Shown: positions 7,763 to 13,816 of the stretch, one piece after another
How the letters are laid out: the number at the start of each line of letters is the position of its first letter
Numbering within the stretch: the stretch's first letter is position 1
From: Peptococcaceae bacterium UBA5356
Lineage (GTDB): Bacteria > Bacillota > Peptococcia > DRI-13 > DTU073
Direction: 5' to 3'
Assembly: GCA_002407935.1 (NCBI GenBank)
Contig: DHPU01000017.1
Span: 524 to 15,683, forward strand
DNA: 15,160 nucleotides
Notes under the pieces: generated by a model
The model's database searches: none
The model's input: the letters and a program-made list of their open reading frames with translations, nothing else
Told to the model about the DNA's origin: nothing
Translations under genes and position numbers: made by a program

Positions 7763-8233
7763 CTAATTTACAGCGAAGAGCTTTATTTGGGCCCTGTCGC
7801 CGTTTATATACATTTTAATTTCTTCACAAAGATAAAATAAAGCGTTAACACAAGCGTCAGAAAGTAATTGTTTTTCATCAGCGGGGGCTTCCGAATAAGA
7901 GTCACTAGCCTTATATGGTGTGTTCAAATTCAAATCACAGTTAGATTGATTTAGCTTCATTTGACTTATAATAGTAGCTCCCATAACTTCTTTTTCCCCG
8001 CCATAGCTGAAAGAAACACCGGTGACATTAATTATGTCTACATAACTTTTCGGTAGCTCACACATTTCAATAACATGCGGTGCAAGTGCTTGAAGTGTCT
8101 TTAATAGTTCCGGCCTAGGAGCTTCAGAACAGGTAAAAGAATAATCATCATATATTCCGGTTTTGCTTGGTTTTTCGTATGATACGGAGATCCTACCGTC
8201 CGATGTTAGTTTTATTTTTTTGATCCTCATCAT
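7763..8233 (-). CDS. Phage protein of unknown function, 156 aa
   Basis: Not recognised as a named family. It begins with a beta-rich segment (RIKKIKLTSDGRISVSYEKP) and continues with alternating strands and helices. It ends with a helix containing two Cys (DACVNALFYLCEEIKMYING) and the tail AQIKLFAVN. Two adjacent ATG codons (8233, 8230) can serve as start, with AAGGAAGTG upstream. It lies between DUF2800 and DUF2815, a position often occupied in related phages by a conserved small protein, so a role in replication or recombination is likely. No catalytic motif or membrane segment is visible. Confidence 0.8.
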   Translation of the reverse strand: MMRIKKIKLTSDGRISVSYEKPSKTGIYDDYSFTCSEAPRPELLKTLQALAPHVIEMCELPKSYVDIINVTGVSFSYGGEKEVMGATIISQMKLNQSNCDLNLNTPYKASDSYSEAPADEKQLLSDACVNALFYLCEEIKMYINGDRAQIKLFAVN

Positions 8234-8242
8234 TTCACTTCC

Positions 8243-9391
8243 TTAAAAGAAATCTTCTTCGGCTGAATCAAGCTCCGGTCTTTTATCACTCTCCGGTACA
8301 AGTGTGGGTTTTCCTGGTGGCTTTGAGATAAACTCTACTGATAACTCTGTAAATCGTTTCTTGCCAACAACCTTTTCTAGATTAGTGATTCCTTCTAATG
8401 TTTTTGGTTTGTAGATTTTATCTTCTGTATATCCGGTCTCAACTAAGACGTTAGCCAGGGCGTCTTCATCATTTATGACCCGGTTACTTCTACCCGCTAC
8501 TAACTTCCAACCAGGATATTTTGTACCTTTCAAAGCCTCATCTAAAGCGTACAGTTTAATTTCTTTAGCCCATTTTTCGATAACATCAGCTTGTCCTAAA
8601 ATTTCGGCTATTTCGGCTATTCCTAATAAGTGAGGATCCTCGTTATGGCTATTGTAAAAATTAAGACTGGCTTCCGCTCTTGCCCGGCAGTTGGCTTTTA
8701 TTTTGCAAAATGTGCACCAAGCCCCCGGGGTCTGTTCCCCCTTACCCGCATAGGCAAGTTCCGCTTTTTCTTTTAATTCATTCTCTGCCCATTCTTCCAA
8801 CATAGATGCTGTAATAGTCCAGCTAGAAATGTTATTTTTCCGAACCTGGGCAATAGTTAGGGTGATTTTCTCTATGCCGTAGATAAAGCCGTACTTCTCG
8901 TAAGCTCCCAAGGCGTAGAGTTTTAGCTGTGCATTATCAATCGGGCTGACTTCTACTCCTGTACCGAATTTTAGATCTATAATTTCTAACTCACCATCAG
9001 CGATAATGATACAGTCTCCGGTGCCGAACCCTTCAGGTACATAACTGCTGAAATCTAGTCTTTCCTCCAAGAAAATAACTGCATCTTTAGTTTTACTTAG
9101 GGCTTCATTGTAGGTTTCTATTGCATAGTTCGTGTACTCTTCAACCTCATCTAGCATTCCCTCATAGTACAGCTCATTATCTTTTATCGCTTTAATCGCA
9201 GAGTTATACTGCCTTTTTGTAATCAGTTTTAAAGCTAATTTAAGTTGAAGTTCTCCGATACTGTGAGCTAAAGTTCCTTCCGCTGCGTATGTACTAGAAG
9301 TGTCCTCTAGTTTTTCGCATAGTCTTGCGCTAGGTGTGCAATGTAACCAACGTTCTGCGCTGGATGCACTTAATAAAGCATGTTTAGCCAT
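8243..9391 (-). CDS. DUF2800 family Cas4/RecB-like nuclease, 382 aa
   Basis: A PD-(D/E)xK nuclease of the DUF2800 family with a probable iron-sulfur cluster. The start is typical: ALLSASSAERWLHCTPSARL. Motifs: H43-x3-E47 (AHSIGE), GTGD (D126) and LEIIDLKFG (D139-x-K141). The Cys pattern matches Cas4/AddB-type 4Fe-4S domains, with one near the N-terminus (C18) and three near the end of the domain, C226-x2-C229-x5-C235. It is expected to be a DNA exonuclease that makes single-stranded ends for recombination, acting with the DUF2815 protein. The start ATG overlaps the upstream stop by one base (TAATG), implying translational coupling. The C-terminus is acidic (AEEDFF). Family is confident; nuclease polarity cannot be read from the sequence. 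Confidence 0.94.
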   Translation of the reverse strand: MAKHALLSASSAERWLHCTPSARLCEKLEDTSSTYAAEGTLAHSIGELQLKLALKLITKRQYNSAIKAIKDNELYYEGMLDEVEEYTNYAIETYNEALSKTKDAVIFLEERLDFSSYVPEGFGTGDCIIIADGELEIIDLKFGTGVEVSPIDNAQLKLYALGAYEKYGFIYGIEKITLTIAQVRKNNISSWTITASMLEEWAENELKEKAELAYAGKGEQTPGAWCTFCKIKANCRARAEASLNFYNSHNEDPHLLGIAEIAEILGQADVIEKWAKEIKLYALDEALKGTKYPGWKLVAGRSNRVINDEDALANVLVETGYTEDKIYKPKTLEGITNLEKVVGKKRFTELSVEFISKPPGKPTLVPESDKRPELDSAEEDFF

Positions 9392-9753
9392 TAAATCGCC
9401 TCCAGCTCTTTTAGCGCTTCCGGGTAATCCGCCGGATCCAAATCAGTTACTTTTTTAACCTTAAACTTAGCAAGGATTGCCCTCAACTTTGGTGCATTGG
9501 CTTTTGAATTCTTAGCCACAAAAGCAGCTCTCACTTCTTCCAGACTAATTTCTTCGGGCTCATTTTCTGATTCGGCCGCCGGTTCTGTTTTTGGATTGTC
9601 CGCCCAGGGCAGTTCTTCTGGATCAGTTTTTTGCGCCCCTTGTTCTCTATTTCTTTCTGTTTCGCTTTTAGTAACTTCAAACAGTGCTTCTAGCATCCCA
9701 GCTTTTGACGCTCTAAGTATTTCGTCCGGGGTGAATTCAATACAGATTTTCAT
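9391..9753 (-). CDS. Acidic phage protein with C-terminal LRAILAKF-type domain, 120 aa
   Basis: A 120-residue protein with three parts. The N-terminal piece is short (MKICIEFTPDEILRASKAGML). The middle is acidic, proline-rich and probably disordered (about residues 38-70). The C-terminus is a small helical domain (APKLRAILAKFKVKKVTDLDPADYP). That C-terminal module recurs in phage recombination and replication proteins, where it often follows an acidic linker. ATG at 9753 is preceded by AGGAGGGA, and the stop is fused to the DUF2800 start. An accessory role to the nuclease is inferred; the exact function is unknown. Confidence 0.8.
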   Translation of the reverse strand: MKICIEFTPDEILRASKAGMLEALFEVTKSETERNREQGAQKTDPEELPWADNPKTEPAAESENEPEEISLEEVRAAFVAKNSKANAPKLRAILAKFKVKKVTDLDPADYPEALKELEAI

Positions 9754-9787
9754 GTGCTTATTTCCCTCCTGTTTTTTTTAATTTTCT

Positions 9788-10048
9788 TTAGTCTAGCGGT
9801 GTTAAACTAGCCAGAAATTCTTCAATAGCTTTGTTGATCTCTGCATCATATTCTTTTGAGTACTGGTTGCCAGCAATTATCTGGCACGGCTGGTGAAAAT
9901 TTGGGTCTTGTACTCTCAATACGTCTTTTTCTATCAACCCGCTTAACAAAGGGACATCTTCCTTGGTTAAATCTTTATAGCTAGGGTACATTTTGTTAAT
10001 AAACACTAAAGCCCGGTTTATGTCACACGTTGCAAAGCAAAATCCCAC
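9788..10048 (-). CDS. Phage protein of unknown function, 86 aa
   Basis: An 86-residue protein, mostly helical, that I do not recognise. It carries three Cys (C4 and C8 near the start in GFCFATCDI, and one in FHQPCQII). The start is GTG at 10048, supported by AAGGAGAGG about seven bases upstream, and it overlaps the end of the DUF2508-like gene by 26 bases. An ATG start is not available near that ribosome binding site. The gene continues the leftward operon directly before the recombination genes. No domain or catalytic motif is visible. Confidence 0.7.
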   Translation of the reverse strand: MGFCFATCDINRALVFINKMYPSYKDLTKEDVPLLSGLIEKDVLRVQDPNFHQPCQIIAGNQYSKEYDAEINKAIEEFLASLTPLD

Positions 10049-10244
10049 GTTCTTTCCTCTCCTTCAACTTCAACTCTCTTAACAACCTCGTACTTCTCAG
10101 CTCCGCTGCAGTTAACCGGTGTATGGCTTCATCTATTTCCTCTGGCTCCGCTCTGTCAAAGTAATCTTGTGCCGCCTGCAACTCTCTGACGGCCTCTACG
10201 GCTGCTCCCATTTCGGGGCTGGGTGTAAGATATGGCTCAAACAC
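10023..10244 (-). CDS. DUF2508/YaaL-like small protein, 73 aa
   Basis: The pattern AQDYFDRAEPEEIDEAIHRLTAAELRSTRLLRELK resembles the DUF2508 (YaaL) family, where an aromatic-acidic segment is followed by a helix with AxxRLxAAExR and a Lys-rich end. Family function is not known. The start is GTG at 10244, with a weak GAGG upstream; a later in-frame ATG at 10211 has no better ribosome binding site. The gene overlaps its upstream neighbour by 49 bases and its downstream neighbour by 26 bases, so the translation of these small genes is probably linked. Confidence 0.7.
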   Translation of the reverse strand: MFEPYLTPSPEMGAAVEAVRELQAAQDYFDRAEPEEIDEAIHRLTAAELRSTRLLRELKLKERKERGILLCNV

Positions 10245-10570
10245 TCGTTATCCCTCGCTTTCTTTGTGTTATAATGTAGATGTATGTTTATCTTGTGCTC
10301 CTGTTCGGTGGCTTCCGGCAGGGGCTTTTTTCGTACCGCCTCGCACATCTTTAGCAACTCGCCAAAGTCATCCTCAGTATTAATTAGCAAGTAGGCTAGT
10401 TTTAGGTAAATGCTTGCCTGCTTTACCGGTGCTACTGCAATCGCTACCAAAATCTCCTTTTGCAAATTAGCGAACGCTATTTTCACCTCCGGAAGCAACC
10501 CGTCTGTTTCTCGTAACTGTGGCCAGTCCGGGGCTTTTGTGTTTTGCAACTGCTTGCGGATTATACTCAA
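10196..10570 (-). CDS. Phage protein of unknown function, 124 aa
   Basis: Not recognised. The N-terminal two thirds look helical (PEVKIAFANLQKEILVAIAV and ASIYLKLAYLLINTEDDFGE), and the C-terminus is basic and His-rich (EHKINIHLHYNTKKARDN). No membrane segment is convincing, since the hydrophobic stretch is short and interrupted by Lys. TTG at 10570 is the start, set by an excellent GGGAGGTGAT site that overlaps the stop codon of the upstream gene. The 49-base overlap with the DUF2508-like gene is the only unusual feature. Confidence 0.7.
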   Translation of the reverse strand: MSIIRKQLQNTKAPDWPQLRETDGLLPEVKIAFANLQKEILVAIAVAPVKQASIYLKLAYLLINTEDDFGELLKMCEAVRKKPLPEATEQEHKINIHLHYNTKKARDNECLSHILHPAPKWEQP

Positions 10571-10575
10571 CTAAA

Positions 10576-11004
10576 TCACCTCCCTTCATCATTTTTCTTC
10601 TGTTCCTCCAATGCCTTTTCGGCGGCTTCATGGGTGAGGAATACGGTCTTGCCCAAAAAGCGGAAGCGTTCGCCGTCACTAACCATCACAGAGCCGTCTG
10701 CTGCATCGTATCTTACATTCTTTACTTTCCCAGTACACACTTCGTATTTTTGATTTTTAATGTTCCAACAGAATGTAAATACCGTATCCCCCACCTTACA
10801 CGGCAATTCCACAAGCCTCCCCTCTGTCTTTGCCTTGGCAAGCTCCAGCGCCGATATAATCAGCTCGCACTCGGCTATCTCTTTTTCGTAAATAGGTACA
10901 CTGTTCAGCAATTCTGGATCATGAGATTCCTTGTAGTCGTTCATAACTTCCGTCTTGTGTGCCACCCTCTTTTTATACTTGCGAATCATGTCTTCAATAC
11001 TCAA
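10576..11004 (-). CDS. Phage protein with LPCKVGDTV module, about 142 aa
   Basis: The N-terminus is a predicted helical, charged region (IEDMIRKYKKRVAHKTEVM). It leads into a beta-rich module with GRLVELPCKVGDTVFTF, then FRFLGKTVFLTHEAAEKALEEQ. This C-terminal module is widespread in small clostridial phage proteins, but its biochemical role is not known. I place the start at TTG 11004 because AGGGGAGGG lies about six bases upstream. The frame stays open to 11052, but the ATG there has no ribosome binding site and would extend back into the upstream membrane protein gene. It forms part of the early operon. Confidence 0.75.
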   Translation of the reverse strand: MSIEDMIRKYKKRVAHKTEVMNDYKESHDPELLNSVPIYEKEIAECELIISALELAKAKTEGRLVELPCKVGDTVFTFCWNIKNQKYEVCTGKVKNVRYDAADGSVMVSDGERFRFLGKTVFLTHEAAEKALEEQKKNDEGR

Positions 11005-11018
11005 CTTTATCCCTCCCC

Positions 11019-11225
11019 TCATATCAACCACAACGCCATATGTAGCACCCAATACCCGGCTACCAACGCTCCCCCAAGAAAAACCGTTTCAGCCAGCATT
11101 TGCACCGTGTCCAAAAACCGTTGCCGCTTGGCTTCTGCTCTTTTTGCCTTGCGAATACGATAATCTGCATATGCTGTTCCGGTGTTATGGTCCTGGACCT
11201 GTGTAGCATAATTGCCGCTTTGCAT
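11019..11225 (-). CDS. Possible small membrane protein overlapping the 104-aa gene, 68 aa
   Basis: A 68-residue frame with a basic middle (RIRKAKRAEAKRQR) and one C-terminal hydrophobic segment of about 25 residues (LAETVFLGGALVAGYWVLHM onward), as in a single-pass inner-membrane protein. The ATG at 11225 has GGGGGAT upstream, and the stop lies just before the next ribosome binding site, which fits operon spacing. However, the first 166 bases are shared in another frame with the 104-aa gene. Both frames look protein-like, so this could be a real out-of-frame overlap or one of the two may be spurious. Confidence 0.45.
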   Translation of the reverse strand: MQSGNYATQVQDHNTGTAYADYRIRKAKRAEAKRQRFLDTVQMLAETVFLGGALVAGYWVLHMALWLI

Positions 11226-11374
11226 AACATATCCCCCGCTTTCTCATTGCCTTTTTTCTTCTCCTGCGCCCAGCGCAAGAGACTTTGCTTTGATATTTCA
11301 CTCACTTTAAGGTTGCCGATTAGTTCGTAGATGTCGAATTGTGTTTCTTGTAGTCCGTCCAGTGTTCTCACCAC
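11060..11374 (-). CDS. Helical phage protein of unknown function, 104 aa
   Basis: A 104-residue protein that looks helical: QFDIYELIGNLKVSEISKQ and a middle segment GDMLCKAAIMLHRSRTITPEQ. The C-terminus is basic and aromatic (FWTRCKCWLKRFFLGERW). I do not recognise a named family. GTG at 11374 is the likely start, with a GAAAGG site close upstream, and the gene follows the excisionase-like gene by eight bases. Its 3' part overlaps the possible 68-aa membrane protein in a different frame. Confidence 0.6.
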   Translation of the reverse strand: MVRTLDGLQETQFDIYELIGNLKVSEISKQSLLRWAQEKKKGNEKAGDMLCKAAIMLHRSRTITPEQHMQIIVFARQKEQKPSGNGFWTRCKCWLKRFFLGERW

Positions 11375-11382
11375 CTTTCAAA

Positions 11383-11610
11383 TCAAATTGCTTGAGTTTT
11401 CTTTTCCTTCTGCTTATCAATCCAGGTAAAAAAGTCATCTTTGACTACCCGTTTTGACATACCGATTTCAAAGTTTGGGATCCCGCCGTACTCTGGCTTA
11501 AGCTGAAACAATTCGTAGACCCTCCGACGGGATATGCCTAAATAATCCGAGATATGTTGAGCAGTAAGTATTTCGGGCAAGGATTCGGCCGTATAGATTT
11601 TGTTGGTCAT
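11383..11610 (-). CDS. Excisionase-like helix-turn-helix protein, 75 aa
   Basis: A winged-HTH protein of the excisionase/MerR-like type. Visible: LTAQHISDYLGISRRRVYELF (HTH) followed by GGIPNFEIGMSKRVVKDDFFTWI, in which the conserved beta wing (here SKRVVKDDF) and the WI helix are typical of HTH_17 proteins. The likely role is directionality factor for the tyrosine integrase, or an early transcription regulator. The start is ATG at 11610 with AAAGGAGTG upstream; it overlaps the stop of the Cro-like gene (TGATG). Its position as second gene of the leftward operon is usual for xis-like genes in Firmicute prophages. Confidence 0.85.
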   Translation of the reverse strand: MTNKIYTAESLPEILTAQHISDYLGISRRRVYELFQLKPEYGGIPNFEIGMSKRVVKDDFFTWIDKQKEKKTQAI

Positions 11611-11807
11611 CAAGTTTCACTCCTTTCTTCTTCGAAGAACCTTGTCCAATCGAACCCCAAGACAACAGCAATTTTTTTCGCGGTATCAACTGATGGGTTT
11701 CTTTCGCCAGACTCAATGCAACTATAAAAATTTTGGGATATACCACAAGCATCAGATACATTTTGTTGAGTCCTTTCGCCCCTAATAGAGATAAGCCATT
11801 CGCGCAA
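11610..11807 (-). CDS. Cro-like XRE-family regulator, 65 aa
   Basis: A single XRE helix-turn-helix domain and almost nothing else: REWLISIRGERTQQNVSDACGISQN, then the recognition helix and SGERNPSVDTAKKIAVVLGF. It is the first gene of the leftward lytic operon and diverges from the repressor, the position of Cro in lambdoid-style switches. It would oppose the repressor at the shared operators. The start is TTG at 11807, set by GGAGGTG seven bases upstream. The stop overlaps the start of the excisionase-like gene. The XRE family is clear; the Cro role is from position. Confidence 0.85.
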   Translation of the reverse strand: MREWLISIRGERTQQNVSDACGISQNFYSCIESGERNPSVDTAKKIAVVLGFDWTRFFEEERSET

Positions 11808-11832
11808 TTTTTTACACCTCCAATAATCAAAA

Positions 11833-11857
11833 ATAATATCCCATATCGGGATATTAT
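11833..11857. promoter_or_regulatory. Phage operator, perfect 10+5+10 inverted repeat
   Basis: ATAATATCCC and GGGATATTAT are exact inverted arms around ATATC, between the two divergent XRE genes. The right arm covers the -10 box of the leftward promoter, so binding would block the lytic operon. Related GGGATAT half-sites occur at 11889-11895 (in GGGATATTCCC, itself dyadic) and, inverted, at 11968-11974 directly after the repressor start codon. That set suggests several operators for one repressor. Confidence 0.75.
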
Positions 11858-11880
11858 CATTATTTGTGATAAGTTGTCAA
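11853..11880 (-). promoter_or_regulatory. Leftward early promoter for the lytic operon
   Basis: On the minus strand TTGACA (11880-11875, perfect -35) is followed after 16 bases by GATAAT (11858-11853, five of six matches to the -10 box). Transcription would start near 11846, inside the operator, and lead into the Cro-like gene at 11807. Confidence 0.7.
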
Positions 11881-11888
11881 CCCTTTTT

Positions 11889-11899
11889 GGGATATTCCC
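11889..11899. promoter_or_regulatory. Second operator-like dyad
   Basis: GGGATATTCCC is an imperfect palindrome sharing the GGGATAT half-site with the main operator. It lies between the leftward -35 box and the presumed rightward promoter of the repressor gene, a place where it could serve autoregulation. Confidence 0.5.
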
Positions 11900-11909
11900 T
11901 AAAAAATAA

Positions 11910-11938
11910 TTTACAATTATCGCAAAGAGTGATACTTT
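11910..11938 (+). promoter_or_regulatory. Weak candidate promoter of the repressor operon
   Basis: TTTACA at 11910-11915 (five of six -35 matches) is followed after 17 bases by TACTTT at 11933-11938 (three of six -10 matches). GATACT at 11931-11936 is a better -10 box but only 15 bases away. It is the best candidate between the operators and the AAGGAGGTGA ribosome binding site at 11948-11957. Confidence 0.35.
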
Positions 11939-11964
11939 TAAAGTAATAAGGAGGTGATTTTTAA

Positions 11965-12783
11965 ATGATATCCCGTACCAGTGAAATTTTAAAATCCTTG
12001 AGAACTGAAAAAGGTTATTCTCAAGCACAATTAGCGCAAAAATTAAAGGCTGCACAAAATACAATCAGTAATTGGGAAAATGGAACACGAGAACCGGACT
12101 TATCAACTATTGCAAAGTTAGCTGAAATTTTTGATGTGTCTACTGATTATTTATTAGGCAAAACTGCATTTAAAAAACCTATGGAACTGTATGAATATTG
12201 GGGCGGGCATAACAATCCTTATTTTGAAGCACCATTTGATTTTGGCGGATTTCTTAAAAAAGAGAGAGAGTCACAAAACATTTCTCAAAAAGAAGTGAGC
12301 GAAGCTTTAAATTTAACAGAATCAGATGTTGATGATATTGAAAACGGAGTTTTACCTATTAATTATGATTGGGCTGAAAAATATGCAAACTTTTTAGGTA
12401 CATCAGTATTACAAATTTTTATTGATAATGGTATGTCCTGTTCGCTAAACGATATACCTTTAGAGTTATTACACCACTATCAAGAACAAGGTATGACTGA
12501 AATTGAAATGGCAATGGCTTATTTAAAATTTAAAGAAGCTGAAAAACAAGACGCCATAAATGAAGAACCTACTTCTACCCTCACCCCAAAAGAGGAACGC
12601 GACATTGCCAGAGACCTAGAAAAAATGCTCTCCAATTTGGAGAGCAAAGAAGCCTTAGCTTTTAACGGGGAACCACTTGATGAAGAAACAAAAGAGCTTA
12701 TGCGAATTTCTTTGGAAAGCTCAATGCGTATGGGTAAGCAAATTGCTAAACAGAAATTTACTCCTAAGAAATACAAAAAATAA
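11965..12783 (+). CDS. Phage repressor with two XRE helix-turn-helix domains, 272 aa
   Basis: The lysogeny repressor (CI/ImmR type). The first XRE domain spans about residues 7-63, with the recognition helix at AAQNTISNWENGTREPD. A second, more diverged XRE domain spans about 94-154 (FLKKERESQNISQKEVSEA, then DVDDIENGVLP). The C-terminus (about 208-272), with FNGEPLDEETKELMRISLE and KKFTPKKY-like ending, is the conserved tail of Firmicute repressors that are paired with ImmA. It has no LexA-type Ser-Lys autopeptidase, so inactivation is expected to depend on the ImmA-type protease encoded next. ATG at 11965 follows a perfect AAGGAGGTGA. An operator half-site overlaps its first codons, suggesting autoregulation. 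Confidence 0.9.
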   Translation: MISRTSEILKSLRTEKGYSQAQLAQKLKAAQNTISNWENGTREPDLSTIAKLAEIFDVSTDYLLGKTAFKKPMELYEYWGGHNNPYFEAPFDFGGFLKKERESQNISQKEVSEALNLTESDVDDIENGVLPINYDWAEKYANFLGTSVLQIFIDNGMSCSLNDIPLELLHHYQEQGMTEIEMAMAYLKFKEAEKQDAINEEPTSTLTPKEERDIARDLEKMLSNLESKEALAFNGEPLDEETKELMRISLESSMRMGKQIAKQKFTPKKYKK

Positions 12784-12804
12784 GGATTTGCGGAGGTACT
12801 ACAA

Positions 12805-13233
12805 TTGACCCAGATTAAACATGTAGTATCCAAGCTTATTAAAAAACATAAAACTAACGATCCTTATGAAATTACATCGCAGAAAAACATCATAATACAA
12901 TATGAACAGCTTGGAAGTGTACTTGGTTATCATAACACCTATAGGCGTATTCAATTTATTCATATTAATTCTGAATTAGAGGATTACAAGAAACGTTTTG
13001 TTTGTGCACACGAATTAGGACATGCCTTATTACACCCTAATGTAAACACTCCTTTTTTAAGGAAAAACACCTTTTACGCTATTAGTAAAATTGAGCGGGA
13101 AGCTAATGAATTTGCGGTAGAGTTACTGCTTGAAGATAAGGCTATTAAAGAACATTCCACGGTTCAGGAAGCAGCGGTGCTTTATGGCATTCCGAAAGAA
13201 TTAATATATTTAAAAAAGAAAAGAGGGATTTAA
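12805..13233 (+). CDS. immA: ImmA/IrrE-type metallopeptidase, 142 aa
   Basis: A zinc endopeptidase of the ImmA/IrrE (COG2856) family. The catalytic motif H69-E70-L-G-H73 is intact, followed by A-L-L-H, and the third zinc ligand is expected in the EREANEFAVELL segment (about 97-108). In ICEBs1 and related phages ImmA cleaves the ImmR repressor to release the lytic genes, and here it directly follows the repressor. The start is TTG at 12805 with GGAGGT upstream; 21 bases separate it from the repressor stop. Length is normal for phage ImmA proteins. The target is inferred from gene order. Confidence 0.92.
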   Translation: MTQIKHVVSKLIKKHKTNDPYEITSQKNIIIQYEQLGSVLGYHNTYRRIQFIHINSELEDYKKRFVCAHELGHALLHPNVNTPFLRKNTFYAISKIEREANEFAVELLLEDKAIKEHSTVQEAAVLYGIPKELIYLKKKRGI

Positions 13234-13785
13234 ATGACGGAAATAACAGACGCTAAAAAAAGGAATAAAAATAAAAATTGTTTAACAATTATTTTGATTT
13301 GTTTTTTAATTATTTTTGTAGCTTCTATAACAGCCGAGCAAGTTAACAAAATTGATTCTATTGAAGTTGTTTTTGATGCCACGCAGTTTTTGAGAGATAA
13401 TAAAACTATATCAGAAGCTGAGCTTATTAAGCTTATAGGCAAACCTGATAGCATAGAAGAATGGAACTATAAAACCTCCTATCAGGTATTAGTAAACAAA
13501 ACGCCCACATATCCAATAAGACAACTGAATTATGGAAATTATGAATACCTTTTCAATAATGATATGCTGCAAAGAATTAACATCTATGAAGAAATTCCAT
13601 ACAAAAATACAGCAAATATATTAAAAATGTTTAATTTAAAAAAATACGCTAATACTGATATTGCGAACAATAATGTTTCATATCGAGCGAAAGATTGCGG
13701 AATTCCTGATTTTTGGGTACCGTCCATGGATAAGGATAATTTAAATATTATAAAAATATCGTATGGGACATTTTGGTCAGATTAG
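13234..13785 (+). CDS. Membrane-anchored protein of unknown function in the lysogeny module, 183 aa
   Basis: The N-terminus is short and Lys-rich (KKRNKNKN), followed by one hydrophobic segment (about residues 17-34). The remaining 150 residues should lie outside the membrane by the positive-inside rule. The outer part contains LIKLIGKPDSIEEW, then YGNYEYLFNNDMLQRI. This lGxPd...W...Y.y.F..g.l..I pattern is reminiscent of SmpA/OmlA and BLIP-like folds, but I regard the match as weak. ATG at 13234 immediately follows the ImmA stop, so it is probably expressed with the repressor in the lysogen. Position suggests a lysogenic conversion or superinfection exclusion role; this is inference. Confidence 0.75.
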   Translation: MTEITDAKKRNKNKNCLTIILICFLIIFVASITAEQVNKIDSIEVVFDATQFLRDNKTISEAELIKLIGKPDSIEEWNYKTSYQVLVNKTPTYPIRQLNYGNYEYLFNNDMLQRINIYEEIPYKNTANILKMFNLKKYANTDIANNNVSYRAKDCGIPDFWVPSMDKDNLNIIKISYGTFWSD

Positions 13786-13816
13786 ATTTTAAAAGAAGAA
13801 AGGACGGTGAAACAAA

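Noticed and set aside
10519..11163. Plus-strand open frame of 214 codons
   Set aside because: It is antisense to several well-supported minus-strand genes, its translation is rich in Cys, Phe and Pro without domain pattern, and it has no convincing ribosome binding site.
11529..11741. Extra GGGATAT operator half-sites at 11529 and 11735
   Set aside because: Both fall on the codons for Gly-Ile-Ser in HTH motifs of coding genes and have no partner arm, so codon choice explains them.
11498..12064. Minus-strand open frame of 188 codons across the switch region
   Set aside because: It runs through the Cro-like gene in another frame, the divergent promoter region and the antisense of the repressor start, so it is a by-product of AT-rich non-coding DNA.
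12519..12833. Minus-strand open frame of 104 codons opposite the repressor C-terminus
   Set aside because: It is a shadow of the repressor gene, Ser-rich, with no ribosome binding site.
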